A DNA stretch of 64,000 nt, from assembly GCF_000716605.1 (NCBI RefSeq), contig NZ_JNXE01000016.1, positions 186,001-250,000 of the forward strand. Direction: 5' to 3'. Of this stretch, positions 16,992 through 25,094 are shown one piece after another (the stretch's first letter is position 1; each line of letters begins with the position of its first letter). Origin of the DNA: Streptomyces sp. NRRL F-525. GTDB taxonomy: Bacteria; Actinomycetota; Actinomycetes; Streptomycetales; Streptomycetaceae. A model generated the notes under the pieces. That model was not told the origin of the DNA. It saw only the letters and a program-made list of their open reading frames with translations, and ran no database searches. Both the position numbers and the translations under genes were made by a program.

Positions 16992-17024
16992 TCACTCAGG
17001 GACATAGTTCCTCTACGCTCCGTA
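16992..17024. promoter_or_regulatory. BldD-box-like sites upstream of the GGDEF-EAL gene
   Basis: TCACTCAGGGACA (16992-17004) fits the published BldD consensus TnACnC(A/T)GnGTnA at all specified positions except GA for GT. A second palindrome, TACGCTCCGTA (17014-17024), is 20 bp away and matches less well on the other strand. They lie 75-105 bp upstream of the start. BldD loaded with c-di-GMP is known to repress several Streptomyces cyclase genes. The match here is by eye. Confidence 0.5.
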
Positions 17025-17104
17025 ACGACCAGCGGAGATGCGTGCACACCCCGCTTCCGAAAGGTTGCGGAGGGTGCTGGAAGCGGACTACCCGCCTGTT
17101 GCGG

Positions 17105-18076
17105 CTAGTTCTCCGGCTTCCCTGTATCACCTGTCGTAAGGATCACGTTGCGCAAGGGCTCCCGGTTCACGAATCGTCCCAACTGGTCGGCGACCAGACG
17201 CTTCGCACGCGGCAGGAACGCCGAGGTGGGCCCGCCGACATGGGGACTGATGAGCACGCCGGGCGCGTGCCACAACGGGTGTCCCTGGGGCAGGGGTTCG
17301 GGGTCGGTGACGTCCAACGCGGCGGTGATACGGCCGGTTTCGAGCTCCGCGAGCAGCGCCTTGGTGTCGACCACCGGACCACGGGCCACGTTGACCAGCA
17401 GCGCCCCGTCCTTCATCCGCGCCAGGAACTCGGCGTCGACGAGGTGGCGGGTGGTCTCGTCGAGCGGCGTGGACAGGATGACGACGTCCATGTCCGGGAG
17501 CAGGGCGGGCAGTTCGGCGAGTGGATGCACCGGCCCGCGCGCGGTGGCACGCGCGGAGCGCGCCACCCGCGCCACCCGCGCGAGCTCGAAGGGAGTGAGC
17601 CGGTCCTCGATGGCGGACCCGATCGCCCCGTAGCCGACGATGAGGACGGACCGGTCGGCGAGCGCCGGGTGGAAGTCCCCCTGCCAGTGCTCCTGTTGCT
17701 GCGCCCGCACGAACCCCGGGATACCGCGCAACGAGGCGAGCGTCAGGGCCAGCGCGAGCTCGGCGGTGCTCGCCTCGTGCACTCCGCGCGCGTTGCAGAG
17801 CCGCACCCCCGGGACGATGGACGAGAGGCTCGCGGTCATGTCGTCGATGCCGGCGGTGAGGGTCTGGATGACCTGCAGATTCCGCATCTGCTCCAAGGGC
17901 CGTGTCTTCACAGGGTGACGCTTCATGTACGGCACTACGTATAGAACGCAGTCAGCTGGATCACCGGGGAACGCCTGATCGCCGTCCTCACCCCCGTCCC
18001 AGAACAGGTAGTTGGGGCCCTCGGGGAGCCCTTCGATCTCCTCCGGGGGGATGGGCAGCCATACGTCATTGGTCAT
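17105..18076 (-). CDS. D-isomer-specific 2-hydroxyacid dehydrogenase family protein
   Basis: A 323-residue NAD(P)H-dependent oxidoreductase. The Rossmann motif SVLIVGYGAIGSAIEDRL lies near residue 145. The catalytic residues are Arg in LVNVARGPVVDTKALLAEL, Glu in DVTDPEPLPQGHPLW and His in LISPHVGGPTSAFLP. The N-terminal substrate part is short compared with SerA and there is no ACT domain, so it is not a second phosphoglycerate dehydrogenase. The natural substrate (a hydroxypyruvate, glyoxylate or other 2-oxoacid) is unclear. ATG 18076 has no Shine-Dalgarno sequence but a TAGCCT -10 exactly 7 bases upstream, suggesting a leaderless message. It is divergent from the aldo/keto reductase gene. 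Confidence 0.9.
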   Translation of the reverse strand: MTNDVWLPIPPEEIEGLPEGPNYLFWDGGEDGDQAFPGDPADCVLYVVPYMKRHPVKTRPLEQMRNLQVIQTLTAGIDDMTASLSSIVPGVRLCNARGVHEASTAELALALTLASLRGIPGFVRAQQQEHWQGDFHPALADRSVLIVGYGAIGSAIEDRLTPFELARVARVARSARATARGPVHPLAELPALLPDMDVVILSTPLDETTRHLVDAEFLARMKDGALLVNVARGPVVDTKALLAELETGRITAALDVTDPEPLPQGHPLWHAPGVLISPHVGGPTSAFLPRAKRLVADQLGRFVNREPLRNVILTTGDTGKPEN

Positions 18077-18083
18077 GGTCAGG

Positions 18084-18089
18084 AGGCTA
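18084..18089 (-). promoter_or_regulatory. Leaderless -10 for the 2-hydroxyacid dehydrogenase gene
   Basis: TAGCCT on the - strand is followed by 7 bases and the ATG at 18076. The expected -35 region is poor, so support rests on the -10 position and the absence of a ribosome-binding site. Confidence 0.4.
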
Positions 18090-18152
18090 TGTCAGGGCCA
18101 CGCGCGCGTAGCGGCTAGGTTGGTGGGCCGGAAGAGAGAGGGTCACGAGCAG

Positions 18153-19151
18153 GTGGAGCGCAGGACGATCGGCGCGGGGGCGCTCGCGATGGGGGCCGTC
18201 GGACTCGGCTGCATGCCGATGCACTGGGCCTACAGCGGGTCGCGGCGGCGGGGCGACGAGTCGGTCAGGGCCGTGCACCGGGCGCTCGATCTGGGGATGA
18301 CCCTGCTGGACACCGCCGACATGTACGGCCCGTTCACCAACGAGCTGTTGCTGGGGCGGGTGTTGAAGGAGCGCCGTGCGGACGCGTTCGTGTCGACCAA
18401 GGTCGGCCTGCTGGTCGGCGAGCAGCACATCGTGGCCAACGGCCGCCCCGGCTATGTGAGACGCGCGTGCGACGCGTCACTGCGCCGCCTCCAGACGGAT
18501 GTGATCGACCTCTACCAACTCCACCGCGCCGACCCCGAGGTCCCCGTCGAGGAGACGTGGGGTGCGATGGCGGACCTCGTACAGGCCGGAAAAGTACGGG
18601 CGTTGGGCATGTGCGCGGTAGGCGCCCGCTCCGCCCGCCGACCCGGGGCCCGCCTCCATGACGGAACGATCCGCCAACTCCAGCGTGTACAGCAGGTGTT
18701 CCCGGTGACGGCGGTGCAGGCGGAGCTGTCGGTGTGGTCGTCGGAGGCCCTGGAATCGCTGCTGCCGTGGTGCACGGCCCGAGGCGTCGGCTTCCTCGCG
18801 GCGATGCCCCTGGGCAACGGCTTCCTCACCGGCACCCTCACCCCGGGCGAGGGCTTCGAACCGGACGACGTCCGCGCCCGCCACCCCCGCTTCACCGCCG
18901 AGATGACCGCAGCGAACCAGCCGATCATCGCCGGCCTGCGCCGCGTCGCCCGCCGCCACGGTCCGGAGGTGACCCCGGCCCAGGTCGCCCTGGCGTGGGT
19001 GCTGGCGCAGGGGGTGCATGTGGTGGCGGTGCCGGGGACGAAGCGGGAGCGGTGGGTGGTGGAGAACGCGGGGGCGGCGGGGTTGCGGTTGACGGGGGAG
19101 GATCTTGCGGAGGTGGCGGAGTTGCCGGGGGCGTTGGGGTCTTGGGATTGA
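18153..19151 (+). CDS. Aldo/keto reductase
   Basis: A 332-residue NADPH-dependent reductase of the plant-channel-subunit-like AKR branch. The (beta/alpha)8 pattern is visible: GLGCMPMHWAY at strand 1, the catalytic Asp and Tyr in LGMTLLDTADMYGPFTNELL (about 48-67), Lys in FVSTKVGLLVG, and His in DLYQLHRADPEVPVEETW. GVGFLAAMPLGNGFL and VAVPGTKRERWVVENAGA form the cofactor end. The start is uncertain. GTG 18153 (MERRTIGAGALAMGAVG) fits the family length; GTG 18123 would add ten residues. The last ~35 codons are unusually G-rich and run into a G-run tract after the stop. Confidence 0.85.
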   Translation: MERRTIGAGALAMGAVGLGCMPMHWAYSGSRRRGDESVRAVHRALDLGMTLLDTADMYGPFTNELLLGRVLKERRADAFVSTKVGLLVGEQHIVANGRPGYVRRACDASLRRLQTDVIDLYQLHRADPEVPVEETWGAMADLVQAGKVRALGMCAVGARSARRPGARLHDGTIRQLQRVQQVFPVTAVQAELSVWSSEALESLLPWCTARGVGFLAAMPLGNGFLTGTLTPGEGFEPDDVRARHPRFTAEMTAANQPIIAGLRRVARRHGPEVTPAQVALAWVLAQGVHVVAVPGTKRERWVVENAGAAGLRLTGEDLAEVAELPGALGSWD

Positions 19152-19240
19152 GGGTGTGAAGTCGCCGAGGGTGCTGGGGGCTCAGGGGGCTCAGGGGCTC
19201 GGGACTGAGGGTGTACGGGCTGGGGGCTCGGGGATGAGCG
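19152..19240 (+). other. G-run-rich intergenic tract
   Basis: The spacer between the aldo/keto reductase stop and the lipoprotein gene contains about ten runs of three to five G on the + strand, mixed with GGGGGCTCA- and GGGGCTCG-type units. This has G-quadruplex potential in the nascent RNA or the non-template strand. I see no ordinary hairpin terminator here, so the tract may serve as one. I see nothing further in 19241-19356. Confidence 0.5.
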
Positions 19241-19356
19241 CCGCCTCGCTTTCCCGCCCCGACGGCTCGATCGTGCGTCGGTGCGCGGTGATCGGGAACC
19301 CGGGCGGCGCGAGCGGTGTATGAAAAGTAGAACCCGCCCGTCGAAAGGACCTGATC

Positions 19357-20532
19357 GTGCGACGTCGAGTCGTGCCGGCCGCCCTGGCCGTGACCGCGCT
19401 CCTGCTGACGGCCGGCTGTTCCTCCGACGGGGGAGGATCCCCGGGCGACGGCACGAGTGCGTCCTCCGGTTCGTCGTCCGGCGGTACGGGTACGGGGGCC
19501 CCGCCCTCCGCGCAGGCCGCCGAGCAGACCCCGCCCGCCAAGGGCACCGTGAAGGTGCTGCGTACGGTCACCGAGGGCCTGAAGACGCCCTGGGGTCTCG
19601 CCCCGCTGCCCGACGGGAACCTGCTCGTGTCCTCCCGCGACGACGGCACGATCACCCGGATCGACGAGAAGACCGGGAAGAAGACCGAGCTGGGCAAGGT
19701 GTCCGGGGTCTCCGCGGCCGGCGAGGGCGGCCTCCTCGGCATCGCGCTCTCCCCGGACTACGCCTCGGACCACATGATCTACGCGTACTTCACCACGGCT
19801 TCGGACAACCGCATCGCCCGCATGCTGTACGACGAGAAGAAGCCGGCCGGTGAGCAGCTGGGCGCGCCCGACACCATCTTCAAGGGCATCCCCAAGGGCT
19901 ACATCCACAACGGCGGGCGCATCGCCTTCGGCCCGGACGGCATGCTGTACGCGGGCACCGGCGAGAGCGGTCAGCGGGGCCTCGCCCAGGACAGGAAGTC
20001 CCTCGGCGGCAAGATCCTGCGGCTCACCCCGGAGGGCGACCCGGCGCCGGGCAACCCGTTCCCGGACTCGCCGGTGTACACCTACGGCCACCGCAATGTG
20101 CAGGGCCTCGCCTGGGACTCCAAGCAACGCCTGTTCGCCTCGGAGTTCGGCCAGGACACCTGGGACGAGCTGAACGCGATCACTCCGGGCGACGACTACG
20201 GCTGGCCGAACGCGGAAGGCAAGGGCGACAACCCCAAGTACCACAACCCGATCACCCAGTGGCACACCGACGACGCCTCCCCCAGCGGCATCGCCTACGC
20301 CGAGGGCTCGATATGGATGGCCGGCCTCAAGGGCCAACGCCTGTGGCGCATCCCGCTGAACGGCGTCAAGACATCCGCCGCCCCCCAGGCCTTCCTCACC
20401 GGCGAGTACGGCCGCCTACGCACGGTCGCCTCGGCCGGCGGCAACAAGCTGTGGCTCATCACCAGCAACACGGACGGCAGGGGCACGCCTAAGTCGGGGG
20501 ACGACCGGATTCTGGAGATTCAGGTGACGTAG
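19357..20532 (+). CDS. PQQ-dependent sugar dehydrogenase family lipoprotein (GSDH/sorbosone type)
   Basis: An exported lipoprotein of 391 residues. The signal MRRRVVPAALAVTALLLTAGC ends in the lipobox LTAGC, so residue 21 is the lipidated Cys. A Gly/Ser-rich linker (SSDGGGSPGDGTSASSGSSS) follows, then the GSDH beta-propeller: GLKTPWGLAPLPDGNLLVSS, GEGGLLGIALSPDYASDHMI, YIHNGGRIAFGPDGMLYAGT, PVYTYGHRNVQGLAWD and FASEFGQDTWDELNAITPGD. These are the hallmark repeats of soluble glucose/aldose sugar dehydrogenases that bind PQQ and Ca2+. GTG 19357 is preceded by AAAGGA. The 3' end overlaps the convergent DUF6191 gene by 44 bases. Whether PQQ is made by this organism cannot be judged here. Confidence 0.88.
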   Translation: MRRRVVPAALAVTALLLTAGCSSDGGGSPGDGTSASSGSSSGGTGTGAPPSAQAAEQTPPAKGTVKVLRTVTEGLKTPWGLAPLPDGNLLVSSRDDGTITRIDEKTGKKTELGKVSGVSAAGEGGLLGIALSPDYASDHMIYAYFTTASDNRIARMLYDEKKPAGEQLGAPDTIFKGIPKGYIHNGGRIAFGPDGMLYAGTGESGQRGLAQDRKSLGGKILRLTPEGDPAPGNPFPDSPVYTYGHRNVQGLAWDSKQRLFASEFGQDTWDELNAITPGDDYGWPNAEGKGDNPKYHNPITQWHTDDASPSGIAYAEGSIWMAGLKGQRLWRIPLNGVKTSAAPQAFLTGEYGRLRTVASAGGNKLWLITSNTDGRGTPKSGDDRILEIQVT

Positions 20533-20833
20533 CCGCTCCAGACGACGGAGCGGACTCGGGACCGGCGTCGGCGTCGGCGTCCAGCTCAGAATCAGGGTCG
20601 GACTCGGACCCGGGGCCAGCATCGGACTCGGGATCGGAATCGGCGCCGGCCTCTGCCTCTGCCTCTGCCTCTGCCTCTGGCAGGCGTACGACCACTTTCC
20701 CGGACTCCAGGTCTATCGGCCCGCGCCCAGGATCCCCGTCCGCGACGTCGACCCTGGTCAGCTCAAGCCGGTTGGCCTCGTCCTGGGTGTGTTTGCGGCC
20801 CGGTGAGAACAACTCCTCGAACATGTTGAACAC
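20489..20833 (-). CDS. DUF6191-type small protein with acidic repeat tail
   Basis: A 114-residue protein from GTG 20833, with GGGGAGG five bases upstream. The first ~50 residues, MFNMFEELFSPGRKHTQDEA then NRLELTRVDVADGDPGRGPI and DLESGKVVVRLPE, match the small Streptomyces family I know as DUF6191 (usually ~60-70 residues, function unknown). The remainder is a low-complexity acidic tail of EA, DS, DP and ES units encoded by short repeats; the first part is a hexanucleotide microsatellite. The last 14 codons are antisense to the end of the sugar dehydrogenase gene. The tail length may vary between strains. Confidence 0.72.
   Translation of the reverse strand: MFNMFEELFSPGRKHTQDEANRLELTRVDVADGDPGRGPIDLESGKVVVRLPEAEAEAEAEAGADSDPESDAGPGSESDPDSELDADADAGPESAPSSGAATSPESPESGRPPT
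20650..20679. repeat. Hexanucleotide microsatellite (CCTCTG)5
   Basis: Five perfect copies of CCTCTG in tandem. On the - strand they encode alternating Glu-Ala in the DUF6191-type protein. Because the unit is six bases, slippage would keep the reading frame and change only tail length. Confidence 0.85.
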
Positions 20834-20870
20834 GGCGCCTCCCCTGTGCCGGTCCCCTACAGCGTACGAC

Positions 20871-23800
20871 TCATCGCGCGGAGCGCGCGGTGAGCGGGTC
20901 GGGCGGGAACAGTTCGAGGCGGTGGGCGACCGCGGCGGCCTCTCCCCGGCCCGAGACGCCGAGCTTGCCGAGGATGTTCGAGACGTGGACGCTCGCGGTC
21001 TTCGGCGAGATGAAGAGTTCCTCGGCGATCTGCCGGTTGGTGCGGCCGGCGGAGACCAGCCGCAGGACGTCCCGCTCACGGCTGGTGAGGCCGAGCGCCT
21101 CGACGGGGTCGGCGGGGTCGGAGGAGACCCCTCGCCGCTCCGGGACCTTCGTGAGCGTCAGCCGCGCCCGCTGGGCGAGCAGCGCGACGGAGTCGGCGAG
21201 CGGGCGGGCGCCGAGGTGGTCGGCCACGGCGGCGGACAGGCGGAGCAGTTCCGTGGCGCGATCCCGCTCGTCGTCACCCCCGTCGGGGTCGGACAGCAGC
21301 GCCTCGGCGAGGCGCTGCCGGACGCGGGCGAGGTCGTAGGGGCGCTCGAGGCATTCGAAGGCGGCGACCGCCTCGGACCAGTGGTCCGGGGTGGAGCGGC
21401 CCTCGGCGTGCAGGAGTTCGGCGCGGAGCCAGCGTTCGTGGGCCTGCCAGACGGGGACGTTGGCGGGCACCGGCTTCGCGGCCTCCCGGATGCGTTCGAG
21501 GATCTTGGGGCGGCCGGGGTCGGCGACGGGCAGGCCGACGGCCTGGGTCTCGGCGGTGGCCGCGGTGACCAGCAGGGGCCAGACCTCGAAGTACGTGCCG
21601 GGGCGGAAGCCGGCGTCCAGGACGAGTTCGAGGGTGGCGCGGGCGTCGAGGAGGCGGCCTTCGGCGGTGGCGACCTGGAGTTCGATCCGCTCCAGGGGCA
21701 GATGGTGCTGGGGGGCGACGTCATGGGTGCCGAAGTGCTCGCGGGCGGCGGCCAGTTGACGGCGGGCCTCGGGCAGGTCGCCGCGGGCGAGCGCGAGTTC
21801 GGCGCGGAGCCGGGCGCGGAAGCCGCGCGGCGGGGCGCTCTGGCCCATGCGCTCCGACTTGGCCGCCGCGTCGGCGGCCTCGTCCCAACGGCCCAGGGAG
21901 AACAGGGATTCGGCGAGGTTTCCCCAGATCCAGGCCTCTTTGTCGAACTGGCCGAACTTCTTGGCGAAGACGAGCCCCGTCTCCAGGATGGACACGGCCT
22001 CGCGGGAGCGGCCGACGGTCTGGAGGGAGGAGGGAAGGTTGACGTAGCTGCGGCCGGCGACGATGGAGATGCCCTCGGCGACCGTGCGTTCGTTCACCTC
22101 GACCAGTTCGGCGAGGCCTCCCTCGACGTCTCCGGAGGCGACCATGAGGCCGGCCAGGGTGAGGCGGGCGTCCATCTCGATCTCGCGGGCGCCCACCATC
22201 CGCGCGTACTCGACCGCGCGCTCGGCGGCCACGTAGGCGTCGGGTCCCGGGACATGGACCATGGACCAGCCGGCGACCTTGGCGAGGACCTCCGCGTGCA
22301 CTTCGGAGGGCGGCAGTCCGCGGACCAGTTCCTGCGCGGCGGCGAGTTCCGGCCAGCCGTCACCGCGGGCCTGGGACCGGACGAGGACGGAGCGCTGCAC
22401 CCAGAACCAGGCGGCGCGCAGCGGATCCCCCTCGTCCTCCAGGAGGTGCAGGGCCCGCTTGGTGATCTTCAGGGCGCGCTCGCGCTCCCCGCTCAGCCGC
22501 CCGGCGACGGCGGCCTCCGCCATCAGGTCGAGGTAGCGCAGGGGCGCGGTCTCCGGGTCGCAGCCGCAGGGCGGGTACACCTCGGTGTAGTCCACGGGGC
22601 GAAGTCCCGCGCGGACGGCGTCGGGGACGGTGTCCCACAGCTCCATCGCCCGCTCCAGGAGCCGCAGTTGCTCGGAGTGGGCGTGCCGGCCGCGGGCCGC
22701 TACGGAGGCGTCCAGGACGGCGGGGAGGGCCTTGGCGGCGTCATGGGCGTGGTACCAGTAGCTCGCCAGCCGCATGACGCGCTGGTCGGCCGGGACGAGC
22801 GTCGGGTCGGCCTCCAGGACCTCGGCGTAGCGGCGGTTGATGCGGGAGCGCTCGCCGGGCAGCAGGTCGTCGCCGACGGCCTCGCGGACCAGGGAGTGGC
22901 GGAAGCGGTAGCCGTCGTCACCGGGCGCGGCCTGGAGGATGTTGGCGCCGACGGCGGCCCGCAGCGCCTCGATGAGGTCGTCCTCGGCGAGCCGGGCAAC
23001 GGCGGCGAGCAGCCGGTACTCGACGGTGGAACCGCCCTCGGCGACGATCCGGGCGACCCGCTGGGCGCTCTCGGGCAGCGACTCGACGCGGACGAGGAGC
23101 AGGTCGCGCAGGGAGTCGGTGAGGTTGCTGCGGCAGCCGTCGTGGGCGGCGACGGCGAGTTCCTCGACGAAGAAGGCGTTGCCGTCGGAGCGTTCGAAGA
23201 TCTCGTCGACCTGGGCGGGGTCGGGTTCGGCGGCGTGGATGCCGGCGATCTGGCGGCCTACCTCCTGCCGGTTGAAGCGGCCCAGTTCGATCCGGCGGAC
23301 CGTGCGGAGCCGGTCGAGTTCGGCGAGCAGGGGGCGCAGCGGGTGGCGGCGGTGGATGTCGTCGGCGCGGTAGGTGGCGAGGACGACGAGGCGGCCGGTG
23401 CGCAGCGTGCGGAAGAGGTAGGCGAGGAGGTGGCGGGTGGAGGCGTCGGCCCAGTGCAGGTCCTCCAGGGCGACGACGACCGTGCGCTCGGCGGCGACGC
23501 GCTCCAGGAGGCGCGCGGTGAGCTCGAAGAGGCGGGCCATGCCCTCTTCGTCGTGCCGGCCGGCCCGCTGGAGAGTGGCCGTCTCCGCCAACTCCGGGAG
23601 CAGCCGGGCGAGTTCCTCCTCCTGGCCGGCGGCCGCGGCGGACAGCTCGTCGGGCAGCTCACGGCGCAGCGCGCGCAGGGCGGTGGAGAACGGGGCGAAG
23701 GGCAGTCCGTCCGCGCCGATCTCGACACAGCCGCCGAGCGCAACGACGGCACCCCGGCGGCAGGCGGCGGTGGCGAACTCCTCGACGAGCCTGGTCTTGC

Positions 23801-24059
23801 CGACGCCCGCCTCGCCGCCCAGCAGCAACGCCTGCGGCTCGCCCGCGGCGGCGCGGGCGAGCGCATCGTTCAGCGTGTCCAGTTCGTCGGTACGGCCGAC
23901 GAAGACCGGACTGACGGACCTGGTCTCCACGCCTGCGAGCATGTCACGCGGGTCTGACAACGCGGCACCGGTTTTCGGGAGGGCGGCCGCGGGGAGGAGC
24001 GCCCCGCGAACCTGCCGGGCGGGCGCCGTACGGCCGTCCTCCCGGGCCCGGGCGGTCAC
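20871..24059 (-). CDS. Large ATP-binding LuxR-family regulator (LAL type)
   Basis: A 1062-residue transcription factor. An N-terminal AAA/STAND ATPase has VFVGRTDELDTLNDALARAA (about 52), Walker A GGEAGVGKTRLVEEF (about 81-95) and a Walker B-like VVVALEDLHWADAS (about 200). A long middle part of helical TPR-like repeats follows. The C-terminus is a LuxR helix-turn-helix: GLTSRERDVLRLVSAGRTNR, QIAEELFISPKTASVHVSNI and LGKLGVSGRGEAAAVAHRLE. LAL proteins activate pathway genes in response to small ligands; the target here is unknown. The start is GTG 24059, overlapping the stop of the small gene upstream in a GTGA, so translation is coupled. Confidence 0.93.
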   Translation of the reverse strand: MTARAREDGRTAPARQVRGALLPAAALPKTGAALSDPRDMLAGVETRSVSPVFVGRTDELDTLNDALARAAAGEPQALLLGGEAGVGKTRLVEEFATAACRRGAVVALGGCVEIGADGLPFAPFSTALRALRRELPDELSAAAAGQEEELARLLPELAETATLQRAGRHDEEGMARLFELTARLLERVAAERTVVVALEDLHWADASTRHLLAYLFRTLRTGRLVVLATYRADDIHRRHPLRPLLAELDRLRTVRRIELGRFNRQEVGRQIAGIHAAEPDPAQVDEIFERSDGNAFFVEELAVAAHDGCRSNLTDSLRDLLLVRVESLPESAQRVARIVAEGGSTVEYRLLAAVARLAEDDLIEALRAAVGANILQAAPGDDGYRFRHSLVREAVGDDLLPGERSRINRRYAEVLEADPTLVPADQRVMRLASYWYHAHDAAKALPAVLDASVAARGRHAHSEQLRLLERAMELWDTVPDAVRAGLRPVDYTEVYPPCGCDPETAPLRYLDLMAEAAVAGRLSGERERALKITKRALHLLEDEGDPLRAAWFWVQRSVLVRSQARGDGWPELAAAQELVRGLPPSEVHAEVLAKVAGWSMVHVPGPDAYVAAERAVEYARMVGAREIEMDARLTLAGLMVASGDVEGGLAELVEVNERTVAEGISIVAGRSYVNLPSSLQTVGRSREAVSILETGLVFAKKFGQFDKEAWIWGNLAESLFSLGRWDEAADAAAKSERMGQSAPPRGFRARLRAELALARGDLPEARRQLAAAREHFGTHDVAPQHHLPLERIELQVATAEGRLLDARATLELVLDAGFRPGTYFEVWPLLVTAATAETQAVGLPVADPGRPKILERIREAAKPVPANVPVWQAHERWLRAELLHAEGRSTPDHWSEAVAAFECLERPYDLARVRQRLAEALLSDPDGGDDERDRATELLRLSAAVADHLGARPLADSVALLAQRARLTLTKVPERRGVSSDPADPVEALGLTSRERDVLRLVSAGRTNRQIAEELFISPKTASVHVSNILGKLGVSGRGEAAAVAHRLELFPPDPLTARSAR

Positions 24060-24241
24060 GACGCACGGGCGAACAGGTGCCTGCGGGGGCGCTGGGTATG
24101 CACCTCCCCCTCGGCTGCCTGGCGGGCCTGCTCGCGGCGGGCGGCGCGGGCGCCGCGCACGGCCTCGCGGGCCAGCCGCTCGTTGGCGGCCTGCCGGCGC
24201 AGTTCGGCGGATCGGATCTGGTGGAGTTCGTACTCGTACAT
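24056..24241 (-). CDS. Small basic Arg/Ala-rich protein (MYEYEL family)
   Basis: A 61-residue protein, ATG 24241, with AGGGACTTGAG upstream. It begins MYEYELHQIRSAELRRQAAN and continues as a highly charged, probably helical Arg/Ala/Glu-rich sequence (ERLAREAVRGARAARREQAR) to RPRRHLFARAS. I recognise it as a widespread small Streptomyces protein of unknown function. There are no Cys residues and no membrane segment. It is translationally coupled to the LAL regulator (GTGA overlap) and shares its promoter. Confidence 0.75.
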   Translation of the reverse strand: MYEYELHQIRSAELRRQAANERLAREAVRGARAARREQARQAAEGEVHTQRPRRHLFARAS

Positions 24242-24373
24242 CTCAAGTCCCTTGGTGGAGGCGGTTCTTCGGCTTCGCTTGTTGCGATGCCTCAACCTTC
24301 GTCTCCAAGGGGGGTCCGCCACATCGGGAGAGTTCCGCATCTTGCGGGGCCGGGCGGGCCTTAGACATGCGTA

Positions 24374-24422
24374 AGGGGTCTTAGGGCCTCCGTAAGGTGC
24401 TTACGGAGGCCCTAAGACCCCT
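24374..24422. terminator. Perfect 23-bp stem-loop
   Basis: Arms 24374-24396 (AGGGGTCTTAGGGCC...) and 24400-24422 (...GGCCCTAAGACCCCT) are perfect complements around a GTG loop. It lies 28 bases beyond the stop of the membrane protein gene at 24451, so it most likely terminates that transcript. Nothing else is seen in the ~130 bases between it and the small gene. Confidence 0.8.
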
Positions 24423-24450
24423 GGTCACGTGCGGTGGCGCGAGCCGGCGG

Positions 24451-25059
24451 TCAGGTGGCCGACGGCAGGCTGAGCAGGACGTCGGTGTACTTGAGGACGG
24501 CCAGGAGCAGTCCTACGACACCGAGCGCGACGCCCGCCCAGGCGACCGACTTGATCCAGGTGGCCTGCGGCCTGCCCGGGGTGCCGAACGCGGGCCGGAT
24601 GAGGGCCGCGACACCGACGAGCGCGCCGACCAGGGCGAAGATGCCGGCCCACAGCGCGGTGGTGTGCCAGGCGTCGCCGTAGACCTCCTTGATCTGGGTG
24701 GCCACGCTCGCGGTGGAGGCGGTGTGGAGCTGGCCCACGAGGGTCTCGCGGGCGGCGGCGACGGAGCCGACCCAGCCGCCGGAGAGCGAGATGAAGCCGA
24801 GCGCGGCGGAGACGACCGCGGCCGCGCCCTGGCCGACGCCGGAGGGGCCCTCCTCGGGGTGCTCCAGCTGGAGCTTCGCGAGCTCGGCCGCGTACTCCTC
24901 CTCGGAGAGGTCGTCCTCGTCCTCGGCGGCCTCGGCCTCGGTGTTCGCGGTCTCCGGCTCGGTCACTTCCTCGTCGGTCTTGGTGACATCGACGGTCTCC
25001 GCGTCGCTCTTCACCTCGGTGGCCTCGTTCGCGGCCTCGTCAACAGTCTTGGTACCCAT
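24451..25059 (-). CDS. Membrane protein with acidic N-terminal region
   Basis: A 202-residue protein, ATG 25059. Residues 1-75 are strongly acidic (TDEEVTEPETANTEAEAAED, then EDDLSEEEYAAELAKLQLEH). They are followed by about four hydrophobic segments: GQGAAAVVSAALGFISLSGG, TALWAGIFALVGALVGVAAL and SVAWAGVALGVVGLLLAVLK are the clearest. A similar protein is common in Streptomyces; I know no assigned function. It appears to be a single-gene unit ending in the 23-bp stem-loop. Confidence 0.78.
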   Translation of the reverse strand: MGTKTVDEAANEATEVKSDAETVDVTKTDEEVTEPETANTEAEAAEDEDDLSEEEYAAELAKLQLEHPEEGPSGVGQGAAAVVSAALGFISLSGGWVGSVAAARETLVGQLHTASTASVATQIKEVYGDAWHTTALWAGIFALVGALVGVAALIRPAFGTPGRPQATWIKSVAWAGVALGVVGLLLAVLKYTDVLLSLPSAT

Positions 25060-25094
25060 GGTGCGCACGGTAGGGGTGAAGTCTGAGAAGTTCC

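Noticed and set aside
20772..23957. A 1061-codon open frame opposite the LAL regulator
   Set aside because: It lacks any domain and reads Gly/Ala/Val/Asp/Arg-rich sequence. It is the mirror of a real gene, as expected from high third-position GC.
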